From assembly GCA_003216375.1 (NCBI GenBank), contig QCIZ01000006.1, forward strand, positions 26,276 through 90,275: a DNA stretch of 64,000 bases, written 5' to 3'. The notes under the pieces were generated by a model. It worked only from the letters and a program-made list of their open reading frames with translations, searched no databases and was not told the DNA's origin. The position numbers and the translations under genes are program-made. Positions 32,862-43,063 of the stretch are shown piece by piece (the stretch's first letter is position 1; each line of letters begins with the position of its first letter). Origin of the DNA: Prochlorococcus sp. AG-402-O21 (GTDB taxonomy: Bacteria > Cyanobacteriota > Cyanobacteriia > PCC-6307 > Cyanobiaceae).

Positions 32862-34259
32862 TTAATTAAGGAACGGTTGATCTTCATTGACTTTTAAAAC
32901 AACCATTGATGCATCATCTTCAAGGTGATGATCACTGACGCCAACAAAACCATCTAATCTCTCAAAAAGTTTATTTAATATTTGTTTAGCTCCTAATCCT
33001 TCCCTCGCAAATTTATCTAAAAAAGTTATCAAACGAGTTTCATCAAAACGTTCACCTGATATACCAGGTGCCTCTGTCACTCCATCGGTGTAGTAAAGAA
33101 GAACATCACCAGGCTGAAGCACAATCTCTCCACATCCATATTCAGCCTCAGGTTGAAGTCCTATCAATAAACCAGGAGCATCTAATCTATTAATTGATTT
33201 TGACTTAGCGCTCCATAGCAAAGGAGGATTATGTGCTGCATTAGAAAAACGTAATTTTCTTGATTCCGCGTCATAATCAGAATAAAATAAAGTTACAAAC
33301 CGATGTGATTGAGTCAAATCTTCAAGAGCTAATTGATTTAAGTCATGCAAAATAGAATCAGGAGGTAATCCTGTTAAAACTTCTGCTCGAAGCATTCCTC
33401 GCAACATAGTCATTAACAATCCTGCAGGAACGCCTTTACCCATAACATCACCAATCACAAAAGCCCAACGTCCACTTGATTTTGCAGTTGCAGTCAAGTC
33501 TGAACGAGTAGGCATAAAATCGAAATAATCACCACCAACTTGAAAAGCAGGCCTACAACAAGCAGCTAATTCAACTCCATCAATTATTGGACATTGATCA
33601 GGTAATAATTGTGATTGAATTTCAGCGCCAATGCTTATTTGTCTATCAACTTTTTCATGATTCCTAATGACCTGGAATATGACATCATTTTCTATCGCGA
33701 CTCCAGTCAAATCAGCAACTATTTGAATATATTTTCGACGAATATTACTATCAAAAACAATCTCTTTTTTATCAAATGCATACAATCTTCCTCTCTGTCT
33801 TCCTCGAGCAACTATTGATATAGCAATTAAATTAGAAGAGTCGAAATGTCTTTGAACCAAGCCATCCAACATTGCAATATTTTTTTCCTGCATCCCAAAA
33901 CCTACTTTCTTTCCTTCTTTTAAAAGAAATAATTTTCTGAACAATTCCTTCTCTTCATCACTGGGAACCATTTGTAATTGATCGCACCAAAGACTCCCGT
34001 TATCTTGAAAAGGAATTAACAATGCTCCTTTAACACCAACTAATTGAGTCAAAAGAAGTGGAATAAGTTCAAGAAAGCGCTGTAAATTAGTAAAACTACG
34101 CAAAGCAAAGCTTAATGAAAGCAATAAATCTTGGTTAAAAATCTGCTCTTGAGAAAGACTATTAATCAAGTCTTTTAAAGACTTGGACGCAGCACTTGAT
34201 AAGGAATTAGTTGAATTTAAATATTGTTGTTCTGATATCGGAGAATTTTCTTTCACCAT
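32862..34259 (-). CDS. PP2C-type phosphatase with GAF domain (RsbU-like)
   Basis: N-terminal 40 residues are Ser-rich; a GAF-like domain spans about 45-200; the C-terminal SpoIIE/RsbU phosphatase domain (about 225-460) has the metal-site motifs GGDYFDF, VIGDVMGKGVPAGL and LLYYTDGVTEA. Such enzymes dephosphorylate anti-sigma antagonists in partner-switch systems; no such partner is nearby. Cytosolic. Between argH and ftsY on the same strand. Confidence 0.9.
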   Translation of the reverse strand: MVKENSPISEQQYLNSTNSLSSAASKSLKDLINSLSQEQIFNQDLLLSLSFALRSFTNLQRFLELIPLLLTQLVGVKGALLIPFQDNGSLWCDQLQMVPSDEEKELFRKLFLLKEGKKVGFGMQEKNIAMLDGLVQRHFDSSNLIAISIVARGRQRGRLYAFDKKEIVFDSNIRRKYIQIVADLTGVAIENDVIFQVIRNHEKVDRQISIGAEIQSQLLPDQCPIIDGVELAACCRPAFQVGGDYFDFMPTRSDLTATAKSSGRWAFVIGDVMGKGVPAGLLMTMLRGMLRAEVLTGLPPDSILHDLNQLALEDLTQSHRFVTLFYSDYDAESRKLRFSNAAHNPPLLWSAKSKSINRLDAPGLLIGLQPEAEYGCGEIVLQPGDVLLYYTDGVTEAPGISGERFDETRLITFLDKFAREGLGAKQILNKLFERLDGFVGVSDHHLEDDASMVVLKVNEDQPFLN

Positions 34260-34314
34260 TCTCCAGCAATAAAGAAATTAAAATTTAGCAACATATACCA
34301 AAAATTTATAAAAC

Positions 34315-35613
34315 TCATCGAGTAGTTAAAAGTGCCTCAATAAATTCAAAGCTGTTAAATGGCCGTAAATCCCTAATTTTCTCCCCAGCCCCTATAAATC
34401 TAACAGGTAGTTTGGCTTCTGATGCAACAGCCATTGCAACCCCTCCTCTAGAAGATCCATCGAGTTTTGTAAGTATTACTCCTGTTAATTCTGCTGACTC
34501 AGCAAACGCTAAAGCCTGTTTAAGTCCATTTTGACCTTGACTAGAATCAAGTACCAGTAAAGATTCAACGTTTGATGTAGGAGCAAGTTTGGTAATAATT
34601 TTTCTGATTTTCTTTAATTCTTCCATTAAATTATTTTTCGTTTGTAATCTTCCTGCAGTATCTACCAATAATAAGTCAATATTTTTTGATTTACTTGCAC
34701 CAATCGCATCAAATACTATGGATGCCGGATCAGCATTTTTCGATTCATTTGCAATAACTTCCACCCCTGTTCTATCGCCCCATACCTTTACTTGTTGAAC
34801 CGCTGCAGCTCTAAAAGTATCTGCAGCAGCAATCATTGCAGAAAAACCACTTCTTTTTGCAACACTTGCCAATTTACCAAGAGTTGTTGTTTTACCAACT
34901 CCATTAACACCTACTAACATCCAAATATTTAAAGAACCTTTTTTTGGAGAAAGCAAATCAACACCGCTATCTTTTATTGGCTTTTCAAGAACGTTAACTA
35001 ATTGTTCTTTTAAAAAACGCAAACCTTCAGAAGCTTCGACCACTTCCTCGTTTAACTTTGATCTTAACGAATTTAAAATTTGATCAGTAGCAGAAACCCC
35101 CGCATCTGATCTAAGTAAAAGAGTTTCTAAATCATCAAGAACTTCAGGTGTAAGAGGATCATCGCCTAATTTATCTAATAAATCCGTAACAAACCCTTTA
35201 CGAGTTTTTTCTAATCCTTGTTTTAACCTACTGAGCCAATCAATTTCATCTAATGAAAATTGATCAATTTTTTTTCCTTGTGCAGCTAAAACTTCAGCTG
35301 ACCATGTAAAAGTATCGTCAAAATCACCAAGCTTAGGCTCATCTTCTTCTTTTGAATCTTTACCAACTTGAGATTTATTTTGAACTGAAAGATTTAATTT
35401 AATATCATCTTTTATATTTTTTTTACTATCAATTAAATCTTTTTCATTGATTTCTTTTTGACGTAATTCTTTCTCCTCTCGTTGCTTTTGTTTAAGTTGC
35501 AAATAAGCTTGTTTTGCCCAATCTAAAGAATTATCATCATCTGCAGATGAAGAATTACCTGTTTGATTACTATTGGTAGGAATTTTTTCATCCTGAGAAA
35601 AATCGTCTTTCAT
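34315..35613 (-). CDS. ftsY: Signal recognition particle receptor FtsY
   Basis: SRP receptor GTPase for co-translational membrane targeting. Residues 1-120 are an acidic, Lys/Glu/Gln-rich A domain, often variable. The NG domain follows: GVNGVGKTTTLGKLA (about 234), DTAGRLQTKNNLM (about 318) and TKLDGSSRGG (about 385). Length 432 aa. It overlaps nusB upstream by 4 bp. Confidence 0.96.
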   Translation of the reverse strand: MKDDFSQDEKIPTNSNQTGNSSSADDDNSLDWAKQAYLQLKQKQREEKELRQKEINEKDLIDSKKNIKDDIKLNLSVQNKSQVGKDSKEEDEPKLGDFDDTFTWSAEVLAAQGKKIDQFSLDEIDWLSRLKQGLEKTRKGFVTDLLDKLGDDPLTPEVLDDLETLLLRSDAGVSATDQILNSLRSKLNEEVVEASEGLRFLKEQLVNVLEKPIKDSGVDLLSPKKGSLNIWMLVGVNGVGKTTTLGKLASVAKRSGFSAMIAAADTFRAAAVQQVKVWGDRTGVEVIANESKNADPASIVFDAIGASKSKNIDLLLVDTAGRLQTKNNLMEELKKIRKIITKLAPTSNVESLLVLDSSQGQNGLKQALAFAESAELTGVILTKLDGSSRGGVAMAVASEAKLPVRFIGAGEKIRDLRPFNSFEFIEALLTTR

Positions 35614-36236
35614 TTCAGATTAAGTATTAAGTTAGCACTTTGAAGATTCCTTAAAACCCCATTAATCATTCTGCGTCCTTGTTCATCGCTATACCTATTA
35701 GCCAAATTTACAGCTTCATTACATGTAACAGCAGTAGGAGTATTAAAATCGTTCAAATCTACAAATGCCAATCTCAAAATATCTCTATCAATTCTAGGTA
35801 ATCTTTTTAAACGCCAGCCTTCCATAACAGTATCAAGACTCTTATCAATCTCATCTTGCTTTTCAATGACTTTATGAACACGCTTAAGAGCTAGCTCACG
35901 TATTTCCTTTTGATCCACTAAAGCTATTAATCTTGGTAATTCGAGGCTCTCAGATAAGGAATTAAGTATATTCTCTGAGTCAATTAAACAAGTTTTTAAA
36001 TGGTTACGAGATTTTTTTAGAGACCCAGCATCTTCTTGCAATTCACTATCCAATAATTCCTGATTAGCTTTTTCTAATTTTGATGCACATGAATCTAATT
36101 GTTCTCGCCAATGTTGCGTTAAAGATTCAATCGCTTTACTAAGTAAACTTTCAATAGTGACTTTATTAATATCTTTTTTTTTAATTTGTCCTAAAAGTAA
36201 AAGAGCTAGTTCTCTAGAAATTGATTTTAATTGCAT
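35610..36236 (-). CDS. nusB: Transcription antitermination factor NusB
   Basis: Binds boxA in rRNA transcripts with NusE. The C-terminal half has the family core (RIDRDILRLAFVDLNDFNTP, TAVTCNEAVNLANRYSDEQGRRMINGVL). At 208 aa it is about 60-70 residues longer than E. coli NusB, because of a helical N-terminal insertion (about 45-120), as in other cyanobacteria. Coupled to ftsY. Confidence 0.93.
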   Translation of the reverse strand: MQLKSISRELALLLLGQIKKKDINKVTIESLLSKAIESLTQHWREQLDSCASKLEKANQELLDSELQEDAGSLKKSRNHLKTCLIDSENILNSLSESLELPRLIALVDQKEIRELALKRVHKVIEKQDEIDKSLDTVMEGWRLKRLPRIDRDILRLAFVDLNDFNTPTAVTCNEAVNLANRYSDEQGRRMINGVLRNLQSANLILNLK

Positions 36237-36256
36237 AACTATTAAGTCAAAATGCT

Positions 36257-36979
36257 TTACGAAGATGAAGCTCTTAGCTGAGAAAATAAACTAGAAAAAG
36301 AAGTATTTGTAGAATTATTTCTATCATCAGGATTTACAATTCCAGCAGAAATAATTGTTCTAAATGCATCTTCTACAGATATATCTAAATCCTTAACAGA
36401 GCCTTCTGGGACAAGGGTGTACCAACCAGTTGTGGGATTAGGTGCTGTAGGTATAAAAACACTCAATAAAGGTTGATCTGGTTCAGTTTGAAGAGATGGT
36501 CCAACAATGCCAGTCACAAAACCAACGCTGAATAAGCCTTCACGAGGATATTCAACTAACACAACTCTACGAAATCTTGTTGAATTATCTCTAAGAAAAG
36601 TTTCTAAAAGTTGTTTAAGGGTTTTATAAACAGATCCCGCAAGAGGTATGCGAGAAAGCGTTCCTTCCCCAAACTCAAGCAGCCATCTCCCTACAAAATT
36701 TCTGGCCATAAGGCCTATTAACAAAATACCTAAGAGAGGGACTGTTAAACCCAACGCAAGATTAATCAGGTCTTGTAATAAAGGATTAAGAGTAATAAAA
36801 GGATTTAATTGTTTTGGAATAGAGGTTAATATTGCCAGAACAAAACGGCTGACGATTGTAGACAGCCAAATAGTGGTAGCTAAAGGAATAACCACCAACA
36901 GACCTGCTATAAGGTCATTTTTAAGATCCTGCTGAAGCCTTGAGCCAAGAGTCAGATCTTCTTTAGGAGAGGACTGCAC
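36257..36979 (-). CDS. DUF502 membrane protein
   Basis: Two or more membrane helices (LIAGLLVVIPLATTIWLSTIVSRF near 30 and LINLALGLTVPLLGILLIGLMA near 80), then the DUF502 core with RIPLAGSVYKTLKQL and VFIPTAPNPTTGWY. The start is placed at a GTG (VQSSPKEDLTLG) at 36979; the longer frame from 37036 adds 19 residues and runs into a TATATATA promoter-like stretch. Function unknown; widespread in cyanobacteria and chloroplasts. nusB follows 20 bp downstream. Confidence 0.85.
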   Translation of the reverse strand: MQSSPKEDLTLGSRLQQDLKNDLIAGLLVVIPLATTIWLSTIVSRFVLAILTSIPKQLNPFITLNPLLQDLINLALGLTVPLLGILLIGLMARNFVGRWLLEFGEGTLSRIPLAGSVYKTLKQLLETFLRDNSTRFRRVVLVEYPREGLFSVGFVTGIVGPSLQTEPDQPLLSVFIPTAPNPTTGWYTLVPEGSVKDLDISVEDAFRTIISAGIVNPDDRNNSTNTSFSSLFSQLRASSS

Positions 36980-37166
36980 CAAATAAAGAGAGTCCGAAAA
37001 ATGTATATATATACAATCTAACCAAATTAAGTGCATTAATTAAATAATTTAAGCTATTAATAGAAATAAAACATTAAAAGAAAGCGTTTGAAGGCCCAAA
37101 TAAAGTGGCAAATGACTGAAAAACCTTTTTAGTAAAGGTAAAAAAATTATTCATGAAGCGCTAACT

Positions 37167-38099
37167 GTGAACTTAAAGAAATCGATTGATTTAACAAAAA
37201 AAATTAAAGAAGAAGCTTTTAAAGAAGGCTTTGATGCAGTAGGGATTGCAAGAATTCCTGGATCTTCACGAATAAATCTTCGAACCGCTGCCTTGGATAG
37301 ATGGCTGCAAGCTGGACATCAAGCAAAGATGGAATGGATGAAGAACCCAAAAAGAAAAAATATTGAAAACATACTTGAAGGCGTAAAAAGTATCCTTGCG
37401 GTTGGACTCAATTACTATGTAGATACTGACAGACCACCTAAAGATATATCAATTGCTAGATATGGATGGGGAAAGGATTACCACAAGATTATTGAAAAAA
37501 AATTAAAAAGAATTGGTCTATTTTTAGACCAAGAAAGACCCAACTCTAAATGGAAAATATGTGTCGACACAAGCGCATTTTTAGATAAGGTTTGGGCCGA
37601 AGAGGCTGGAATTGGGTGGATTGGAAAACATAGCAATATAATTAATCCTAAAATAGGCTCATGGATGTTTGTAGGTCATCTTTTATCTACTGAAGCGTTG
37701 GAAGCTGACGAACCATCAAAACCAATATGCGGTGAATGTGAAAAATGTATTGAGGCATGCCCAACGAAAGCAATAGAAGAACCATTTGTAGTTAACGCAA
37801 ATAAATGTTTGGCATATCACACGTTAGAAAATAGAGATAAAGAATTACCAAAAAATATAGTTAATAAAATGGGTAATTGGATTGCTGGTTGTGATATTTG
37901 TCAAGAAGTATGCCCATGGAATGAAAACAATATTCCAAACACATCTGAACCCGATCTTCAGCCATCTGAATGGATATTAAACATAAACAGAAAAGATGCT
38001 TTATCTTGGAGTGACTCTGAATGGAAGGAAAATTTAAACAACTCAGCATTAAAACGAATTAAACCTTGGATGTGGCGTAGAAATCTAAATTCTATCTAA
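37167..38099 (+). CDS. queG: Epoxyqueuosine reductase
   Basis: Cobalamin and Fe-S dependent last step of queuosine synthesis in tRNA. Two 4Fe-4S binding sets are seen: CGECEKCIEACPTKAI (about 190-205) and CDICQEVCPWN (about 240-250). The N-terminal half carries the conserved SARYGWGKDYH-like IARYGWGKDYH and TSAFLDK and EAGIGWIGKHSN. GTG start. 310 aa is normal. The cofactor link with cbiD in this window is notable but the genes are 24 kb apart. Confidence 0.95.
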   Translation: MNLKKSIDLTKKIKEEAFKEGFDAVGIARIPGSSRINLRTAALDRWLQAGHQAKMEWMKNPKRKNIENILEGVKSILAVGLNYYVDTDRPPKDISIARYGWGKDYHKIIEKKLKRIGLFLDQERPNSKWKICVDTSAFLDKVWAEEAGIGWIGKHSNIINPKIGSWMFVGHLLSTEALEADEPSKPICGECEKCIEACPTKAIEEPFVVNANKCLAYHTLENRDKELPKNIVNKMGNWIAGCDICQEVCPWNENNIPNTSEPDLQPSEWILNINRKDALSWSDSEWKENLNNSALKRIKPWMWRRNLNSI

Positions 38100-38112
38100 A
38101 ACAATATATAAA

Positions 38113-38982
38113 ATGAAAACAAACATTCTAAAATTCTATCAATTTCTACTAGTTCTATTTTTATTTGAATCTTCTACTATAAATAAACCATCTAATGCAT
38201 TTTTTCCTAAAGTTAATGAGCCAAATGAACAAGAATTAAAATCTACATCTATTCAAATCGGAAAGACAGCTATACAACTAATTCAATTTGGACAAAATAA
38301 TGAAGCAATTAAACTTCTAGAACTAGCAGTTCAATTAAATCCTAAAGAAAAAGAGCTTTGGAAAAGTCTTGCAGAAGCTCAAATAAGAGAAAATAAAAAA
38401 TATCAAGCATTATCATCATTAAATAAAGCAATAAAATTAAAGCCAACAGAACAAAGTGTATATTTCAGAAAAGCTTCTATATATATGGATTTGAATGATC
38501 CACAAGAAGCCAAATTTTCAATAAAAAAAGGATTATCAATAAATAAAAATAATGAGAAAGGATATTTTCAACTAGGTAATGCTGAAATTATGTTAAATAA
38601 TTACAAATCAGCTCTAAATGCTTTTAGAATATCTTCAAAAATTAATTCAAATTTTTGGCAGTCTATTAATAATGAAGGTCTTGTTTTATATGAATTAAAC
38701 AATGCAAAAGAGGCTATTTTAAAGTTTAAATCAGCACTAAAAATCAGTAATAATGCAGAGCCAATGTTAGCTTTAGCAATAGCATTGTTTTCCTCAGATA
38801 ATCAATCTATTGAATCATTTAACTTAGCAAAAAAAGCTTTAAAATCTAATCCTCAATATGTTTCAAAAAACTATCAAGCTGAGCAATTATGGGGAAAGAA
38901 ATTACAAAAATCAGCACAGGATTTATTTAAAGTTCAAGAAATGAAAAAAGTAGTTAAAGAAGCCAAAGCAAAAAGTCAATGA
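38113..38982 (+). CDS. TPR repeat protein, probably exported
   Basis: Residues 1-26 (LKFYQFLLVLFLFESSTI) look like a signal peptide or anchor. Four to six tetratricopeptide repeats follow (about 45-250) with the A-x-x-LN-x-A(I/L)-x-L-x-P pattern, and a Lys-rich tail. Likely a scaffold in periplasm or lumen. It follows queG by 13 bp and precedes the gyrA-like gene, an order shared with other Prochlorococcus. Confidence 0.85.
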   Translation: MKTNILKFYQFLLVLFLFESSTINKPSNAFFPKVNEPNEQELKSTSIQIGKTAIQLIQFGQNNEAIKLLELAVQLNPKEKELWKSLAEAQIRENKKYQALSSLNKAIKLKPTEQSVYFRKASIYMDLNDPQEAKFSIKKGLSINKNNEKGYFQLGNAEIMLNNYKSALNAFRISSKINSNFWQSINNEGLVLYELNNAKEAILKFKSALKISNNAEPMLALAIALFSSDNQSIESFNLAKKALKSNPQYVSKNYQAEQLWGKKLQKSAQDLFKVQEMKKVVKEAKAKSQ

Positions 38983-39065
38983 ATTAATGTTTAACAAAAA
39001 ATTGGTTTTTAACAGATTAGTAAGTAGCCTAAATAAAGAAATTTAGGCCTCTTACAAACTCAGAG

Positions 39066-41549
39066 ATGGCCAAGGAACGCCTGAAACCTATATCGTTGCA
39101 TCAAGAAATGCAGCGTTCTTATCTCGAATACGCAATGAGCGTAATCGTTGGAAGAGCATTGCCAGACGCAAGAGATGGATTAAAGCCAGTCCAAAGAAGG
39201 ATCCTTTTTGCGATGCACGAATTAGGACTTACACCAGATAGGCCTTATCGAAAATGTGCTCGTGTCGTGGGAGATGTTCTTGGTAAATATCATCCACATG
39301 GAGACCAAGCAGTTTACGACGCACTTGTAAGACAAGTACAGGTTTTTAGTTCAAGATACCCAATTCTTGATGGTCACGGAAACTTTGGATCGATTGATGA
39401 CGACCCGCCAGCTGCAATGAGATATACAGAAACTCGACTAGCCGCAATATCTAACGACGCAATTTTAAGTGAAATAGATCAAGAAACTGTTGATTTCTCC
39501 CCAAACTTTGATGGATCACAACAAGAACCAGATGTCTTACCGGCTCAACTACCTTTTCTGCTTTTAAATGGAAGTGCTGGCATTGCTGTTGGCATGGCAA
39601 CTAGTATTCCTCCTCATAACTTGAACGAAGTAGTAGAGGCTCTAATAGCAATTATAAAAAAGCCCTCTTTAAGCGAAGAAAAATTATTAGAACTAATCCC
39701 TGGACCAGACTTTCCCACAGGCGGAGAAATCTTAATAAGTAATGGAATAAAAGACACTTACACAAAAGGAAGGGGAAGTATAACGATGAGAGGGATAGCT
39801 CATATTGAAGAAATTAATCCAGGAAAAGGTAAGCACAAAAGAAGTGGCATTATTATTACTGAATTGCCATATCAACTAAACAAAGCTAGTTGGATTGAAA
39901 AACTGGCTGACCTAGTAAATAATGGAAAAATTACTGGAATAGCTGATATTAGAGATGAAAGTGATAGAGATGGAATGAGGATTCTTGTAGAAATAAAAAG
40001 AGATTCTGATCCAAACAAAATTTTAGATTTTTTATATCAAAAAACTTCTTTGCAAAGTAATTTTGGCGCTATTTTACTTGCATTAGTTAATGGACAGCCA
40101 GTACAACTGACGTTACGAAGATTATTAGAAAATTTCCTAGACTTTAGAGAAAATACTATTTTACTTAGAAGTAATTATCTATTAAAAAATATTAAAAATA
40201 GACAAGAAATAGTTGAGGCACTAATTCAAGCTATAAATAATCTCAGAAGTATAATAAATCTAATAGAAAACTCTAAAGATACAACTGAAGCTAAAAATAA
40301 TTTAATTAATAGCTTAAAGATAAATGAAAGACAAGCTGATGGGATTTTAAGTATGCCTTTAAAAAAAATCACAAGTCTTGAAAAGAATTCATTAAAAAAA
40401 GAGATAGAAGATTTAAAGAATAAAAGAGCTGATCTTGAATCAATTATTAACAATAGAGAAAAATTATTAAAATTAATGGTCAAAGAACTAAAAGAACTGA
40501 AAAAAAGATTTGGTAGTAAAAGAAGAACAAAATTAATAGAAGGCGGAGATGCACTAATAGCAGAAAGACTTGCAAATCAAAGACCAAATAAAGAGCTTCA
40601 AAGAATAAATGCCCTAAAACAATTACCAGCAGATTCTGAAATTATTATTCAATCAAATAATGAAATAAAAATAATCCCATCAATAACCATAAAAAAATTA
40701 AAATTAAAAGAAATTAATCAAGAAAGAAACGATATTTTACCTTCAAAACTAATATGGCCTATTAAAAATGAACCAAAAATTCTAGCTGTTAGTCAACTAG
40801 GCAAAATAGGTCTTCTTAAATGGGAATTTGCAGGACAAAAACCTGGCAGGTTAGAACGCTTTTTACCAGCAGGTTTAGAAAATGATGAAATAATCAATCT
40901 TATTCCTTTACCAGAAAAAAAAGATATAAGTTTAGGATTAATAAGTACTGATGGAAAATTTAAAAGAGTTTCATTTAATGAAATCACCGAAATTTCTAAT
41001 AGATCAACAACAGTTTTAAAATTAAAAGATAATATTCGGCTTAAATGCTGCCTACTTTGTGAAGAGAATAGCTATCTTTATATAATAAGTGATATAGGTA
41101 GAATTCTTAAAATCAAGATAACAGAAAAAACCTTCCCATCTATGGGTAAATTAGCTCAAGGAACAAATATAATGAAACTATTCCCAGGCGAAAATATCAT
41201 TGAAGCTATCAATATTCAAGAACAACATATTAAAGATCTAATTTTAGTTACTAAAAAAGGATCTTTTATCAAACATAATACTAAAAAAATAAAAATATCT
41301 CAAAAAGGAGAGTTAGGAAGAATTGGGATCAATTTTAACGATAATAAAAATATCAAGGATAGAGTAATTAATTGTTTTTTAAATAATGAATACGTTTATA
41401 TCAAAACGGATCAAAATAGATATAAAAAATTAGATAAAAATCAAATTGATACTAGTCCATATAAAAAAGAAAAAAAATTAAATATAGAATTAAATAATAA
41501 TGAACTTATACAATCTATTTTTTCAATAATAATACCTGAAAGAATCTAA
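39066..41549 (+). CDS. DNA gyrase/topoisomerase IV subunit A-like
   Basis: Type IIA topoisomerase cleavage subunit: [26 protein letters not shown] at the N-terminus and the catalytic Tyr in [11 protein letters not shown] (about 121). The C-terminal beta-pinwheel (about 530-827) is present, but I do not see a clear GyrA box (QRRGGKG), so it is closer to ParC-like or the second cyanobacterial GyrA paralogue. Last 4 bp overlap purF on the other strand. Confidence 0.93.
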   Translation: MAKERLKPISLHQEMQRSYLEYAMSVIVGRALPDARDGLKPVQRRILFAMHELGLTPDRPYRKCARVVGDVLGKYHPHGDQAVYDALVRQVQVFSSRYPILDGHGNFGSIDDDPPAAMRYTETRLAAISNDAILSEIDQETVDFSPNFDGSQQEPDVLPAQLPFLLLNGSAGIAVGMATSIPPHNLNEVVEALIAIIKKPSLSEEKLLELIPGPDFPTGGEILISNGIKDTYTKGRGSITMRGIAHIEEINPGKGKHKRSGIIITELPYQLNKASWIEKLADLVNNGKITGIADIRDESDRDGMRILVEIKRDSDPNKILDFLYQKTSLQSNFGAILLALVNGQPVQLTLRRLLENFLDFRENTILLRSNYLLKNIKNRQEIVEALIQAINNLRSIINLIENSKDTTEAKNNLINSLKINERQADGILSMPLKKITSLEKNSLKKEIEDLKNKRADLESIINNREKLLKLMVKELKELKKRFGSKRRTKLIEGGDALIAERLANQRPNKELQRINALKQLPADSEIIIQSNNEIKIIPSITIKKLKLKEINQERNDILPSKLIWPIKNEPKILAVSQLGKIGLLKWEFAGQKPGRLERFLPAGLENDEIINLIPLPEKKDISLGLISTDGKFKRVSFNEITEISNRSTTVLKLKDNIRLKCCLLCEENSYLYIISDIGRILKIKITEKTFPSMGKLAQGTNIMKLFPGENIIEAINIQEQHIKDLILVTKKGSFIKHNTKKIKISQKGELGRIGINFNDNKNIKDRVINCFLNNEYVYIKTDQNRYKKLDKNQIDTSPYKKEKKLNIELNNNELIQSIFSIIIPERI

Positions 41550-43003
41550 GATAGAGAAGTTTTTTCAACCCAATTTAAATATTCCTCAGTAACAGTTCCA
41601 GTAACATATTTTCCTGTAAAACAAGATAAATCTAACTCTTTAATATTAGAATTATTAGTAATAGCCTTAGTAAGATCTTCAACTTCTTGATAGATCATTT
41701 TATCAATAAATAAATTATCTTCTATTTCATTTATATTTCTATTGTACGCAATCAATTCATTCCTACTTGGCATATTAATTCCATAAACATGTGGATATCT
41801 AATTGGTGGAGCAGCAGATGTAAAAGTAACTTTATTAGCACCTGCACTTCTTGCCATTTGAACTATTTGCTGAGATGTTGTTCCTCTTACAACTGAATCA
41901 TCGACTATCAAAACATTTTTATTTTTAAATTCAGTGCTCATTGCATTTAACTTTTGACGAACAGAACGTTTTCTTAGTGATTGACCTGGCATGATAAAAG
42001 TTCTACCAACATAACGATTCTTAAAAAAGCCCTCCCTATATTCAATTCCTAACTGCCTTGCTACTTGCATAGCAGCAGGTCTAGAGGAGTCAGGTATTGG
42101 CATTACTACATCTATATCACCTAGCAAAATTTGTTTTTTGATAGTTTCTGCTAACAAATCTCCCATTCTTAATCTTGACTCATAGACAGAAATACCATTC
42201 ATTATTGAGTCAGGTCTAGCTAAATAAACATATTCGAATGAGCAAGGGAATAATTGAGGATTATTTGCACATTGCTTAGAAAAAAACTCCCCTTCAGAAG
42301 TAATAAAAATCGCTTCTCCTGGTTCAACATCTCTAACAATTTCGTAATCATTATTTTCAATAACTAGTGATTCACTAGCAATTACCCACTCCAGTTTATT
42401 ATTTTCTTTTACTCTTTTACCGATTACTAAAGGACGTATTCCAAAAGGATCTCTAAAAGCTAAAAGACCATGACCTGCAATTAAAGCAATAGAAGCATAT
42501 GATCCCTGAACTCTTCCATGAAGTCTATTTACAGCAGTAAAAAGATCATCTGGATTTATATCTTTTCCATTTATTGAACTATTTAACTCTGTTGCCAAAA
42601 CATTTAATAACATTTCGGTATCACTCGAGGTATTTGTATGCCTTCTATCAACTTTAAAAAGTTCTTTTTCTAACTCTCTTGTATTCGTTAAATTTCCATT
42701 GTGGACAAGAATTATCCCATAAGGAGCATTCACATAAAAGGGTTGCGCCTCCTCTTCTCGATGAGCAGCGCCTTTCGTAGCATATCGAACATGTCCTAAC
42801 CCAACCTTTCCAATCAACCCTCTCATGTCTCGAGTTCTGTAAGCTTCTCTTACTTGACCTTTGGATTTATTAATATGAAAAACACTGCCGTCCATTGTTG
42901 CTATGCCAGTAGAATCTTGACCTCTATGCTGTAGCAACAATAAACTATCGTAAATTTGTTGATTGCATTGATCTGTTGAAACAACTCCTACAATTCCACA
43001 CAT
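41546..43003 (-). CDS. purF: Amidophosphoribosyltransferase
   Basis: First committed step of purine synthesis: PRPP plus glutamine to phosphoribosylamine. Starts MCGIVGVV, with Cys2 exposed as the glutaminase nucleophile after Met removal (no propeptide). The PRPP-binding motif is [14 protein letters not shown] (about 357). 485 aa. It follows purL by 60 bp, and both supply the same pathway. Confidence 0.96.
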   Translation of the reverse strand: MCGIVGVVSTDQCNQQIYDSLLLLQHRGQDSTGIATMDGSVFHINKSKGQVREAYRTRDMRGLIGKVGLGHVRYATKGAAHREEEAQPFYVNAPYGIILVHNGNLTNTRELEKELFKVDRRHTNTSSDTEMLLNVLATELNSSINGKDINPDDLFTAVNRLHGRVQGSYASIALIAGHGLLAFRDPFGIRPLVIGKRVKENNKLEWVIASESLVIENNDYEIVRDVEPGEAIFITSEGEFFSKQCANNPQLFPCSFEYVYLARPDSIMNGISVYESRLRMGDLLAETIKKQILLGDIDVVMPIPDSSRPAAMQVARQLGIEYREGFFKNRYVGRTFIMPGQSLRKRSVRQKLNAMSTEFKNKNVLIVDDSVVRGTTSQQIVQMARSAGANKVTFTSAAPPIRYPHVYGINMPSRNELIAYNRNINEIEDNLFIDKMIYQEVEDLTKAITNNSNIKELDLSCFTGKYVTGTVTEEYLNWVEKTSLS

Positions 43004-43063
43004 AATTATATTCCTTGGTTAAATAAAATGAATTTAATTTGAAAATTATAATTCATAAAGAAT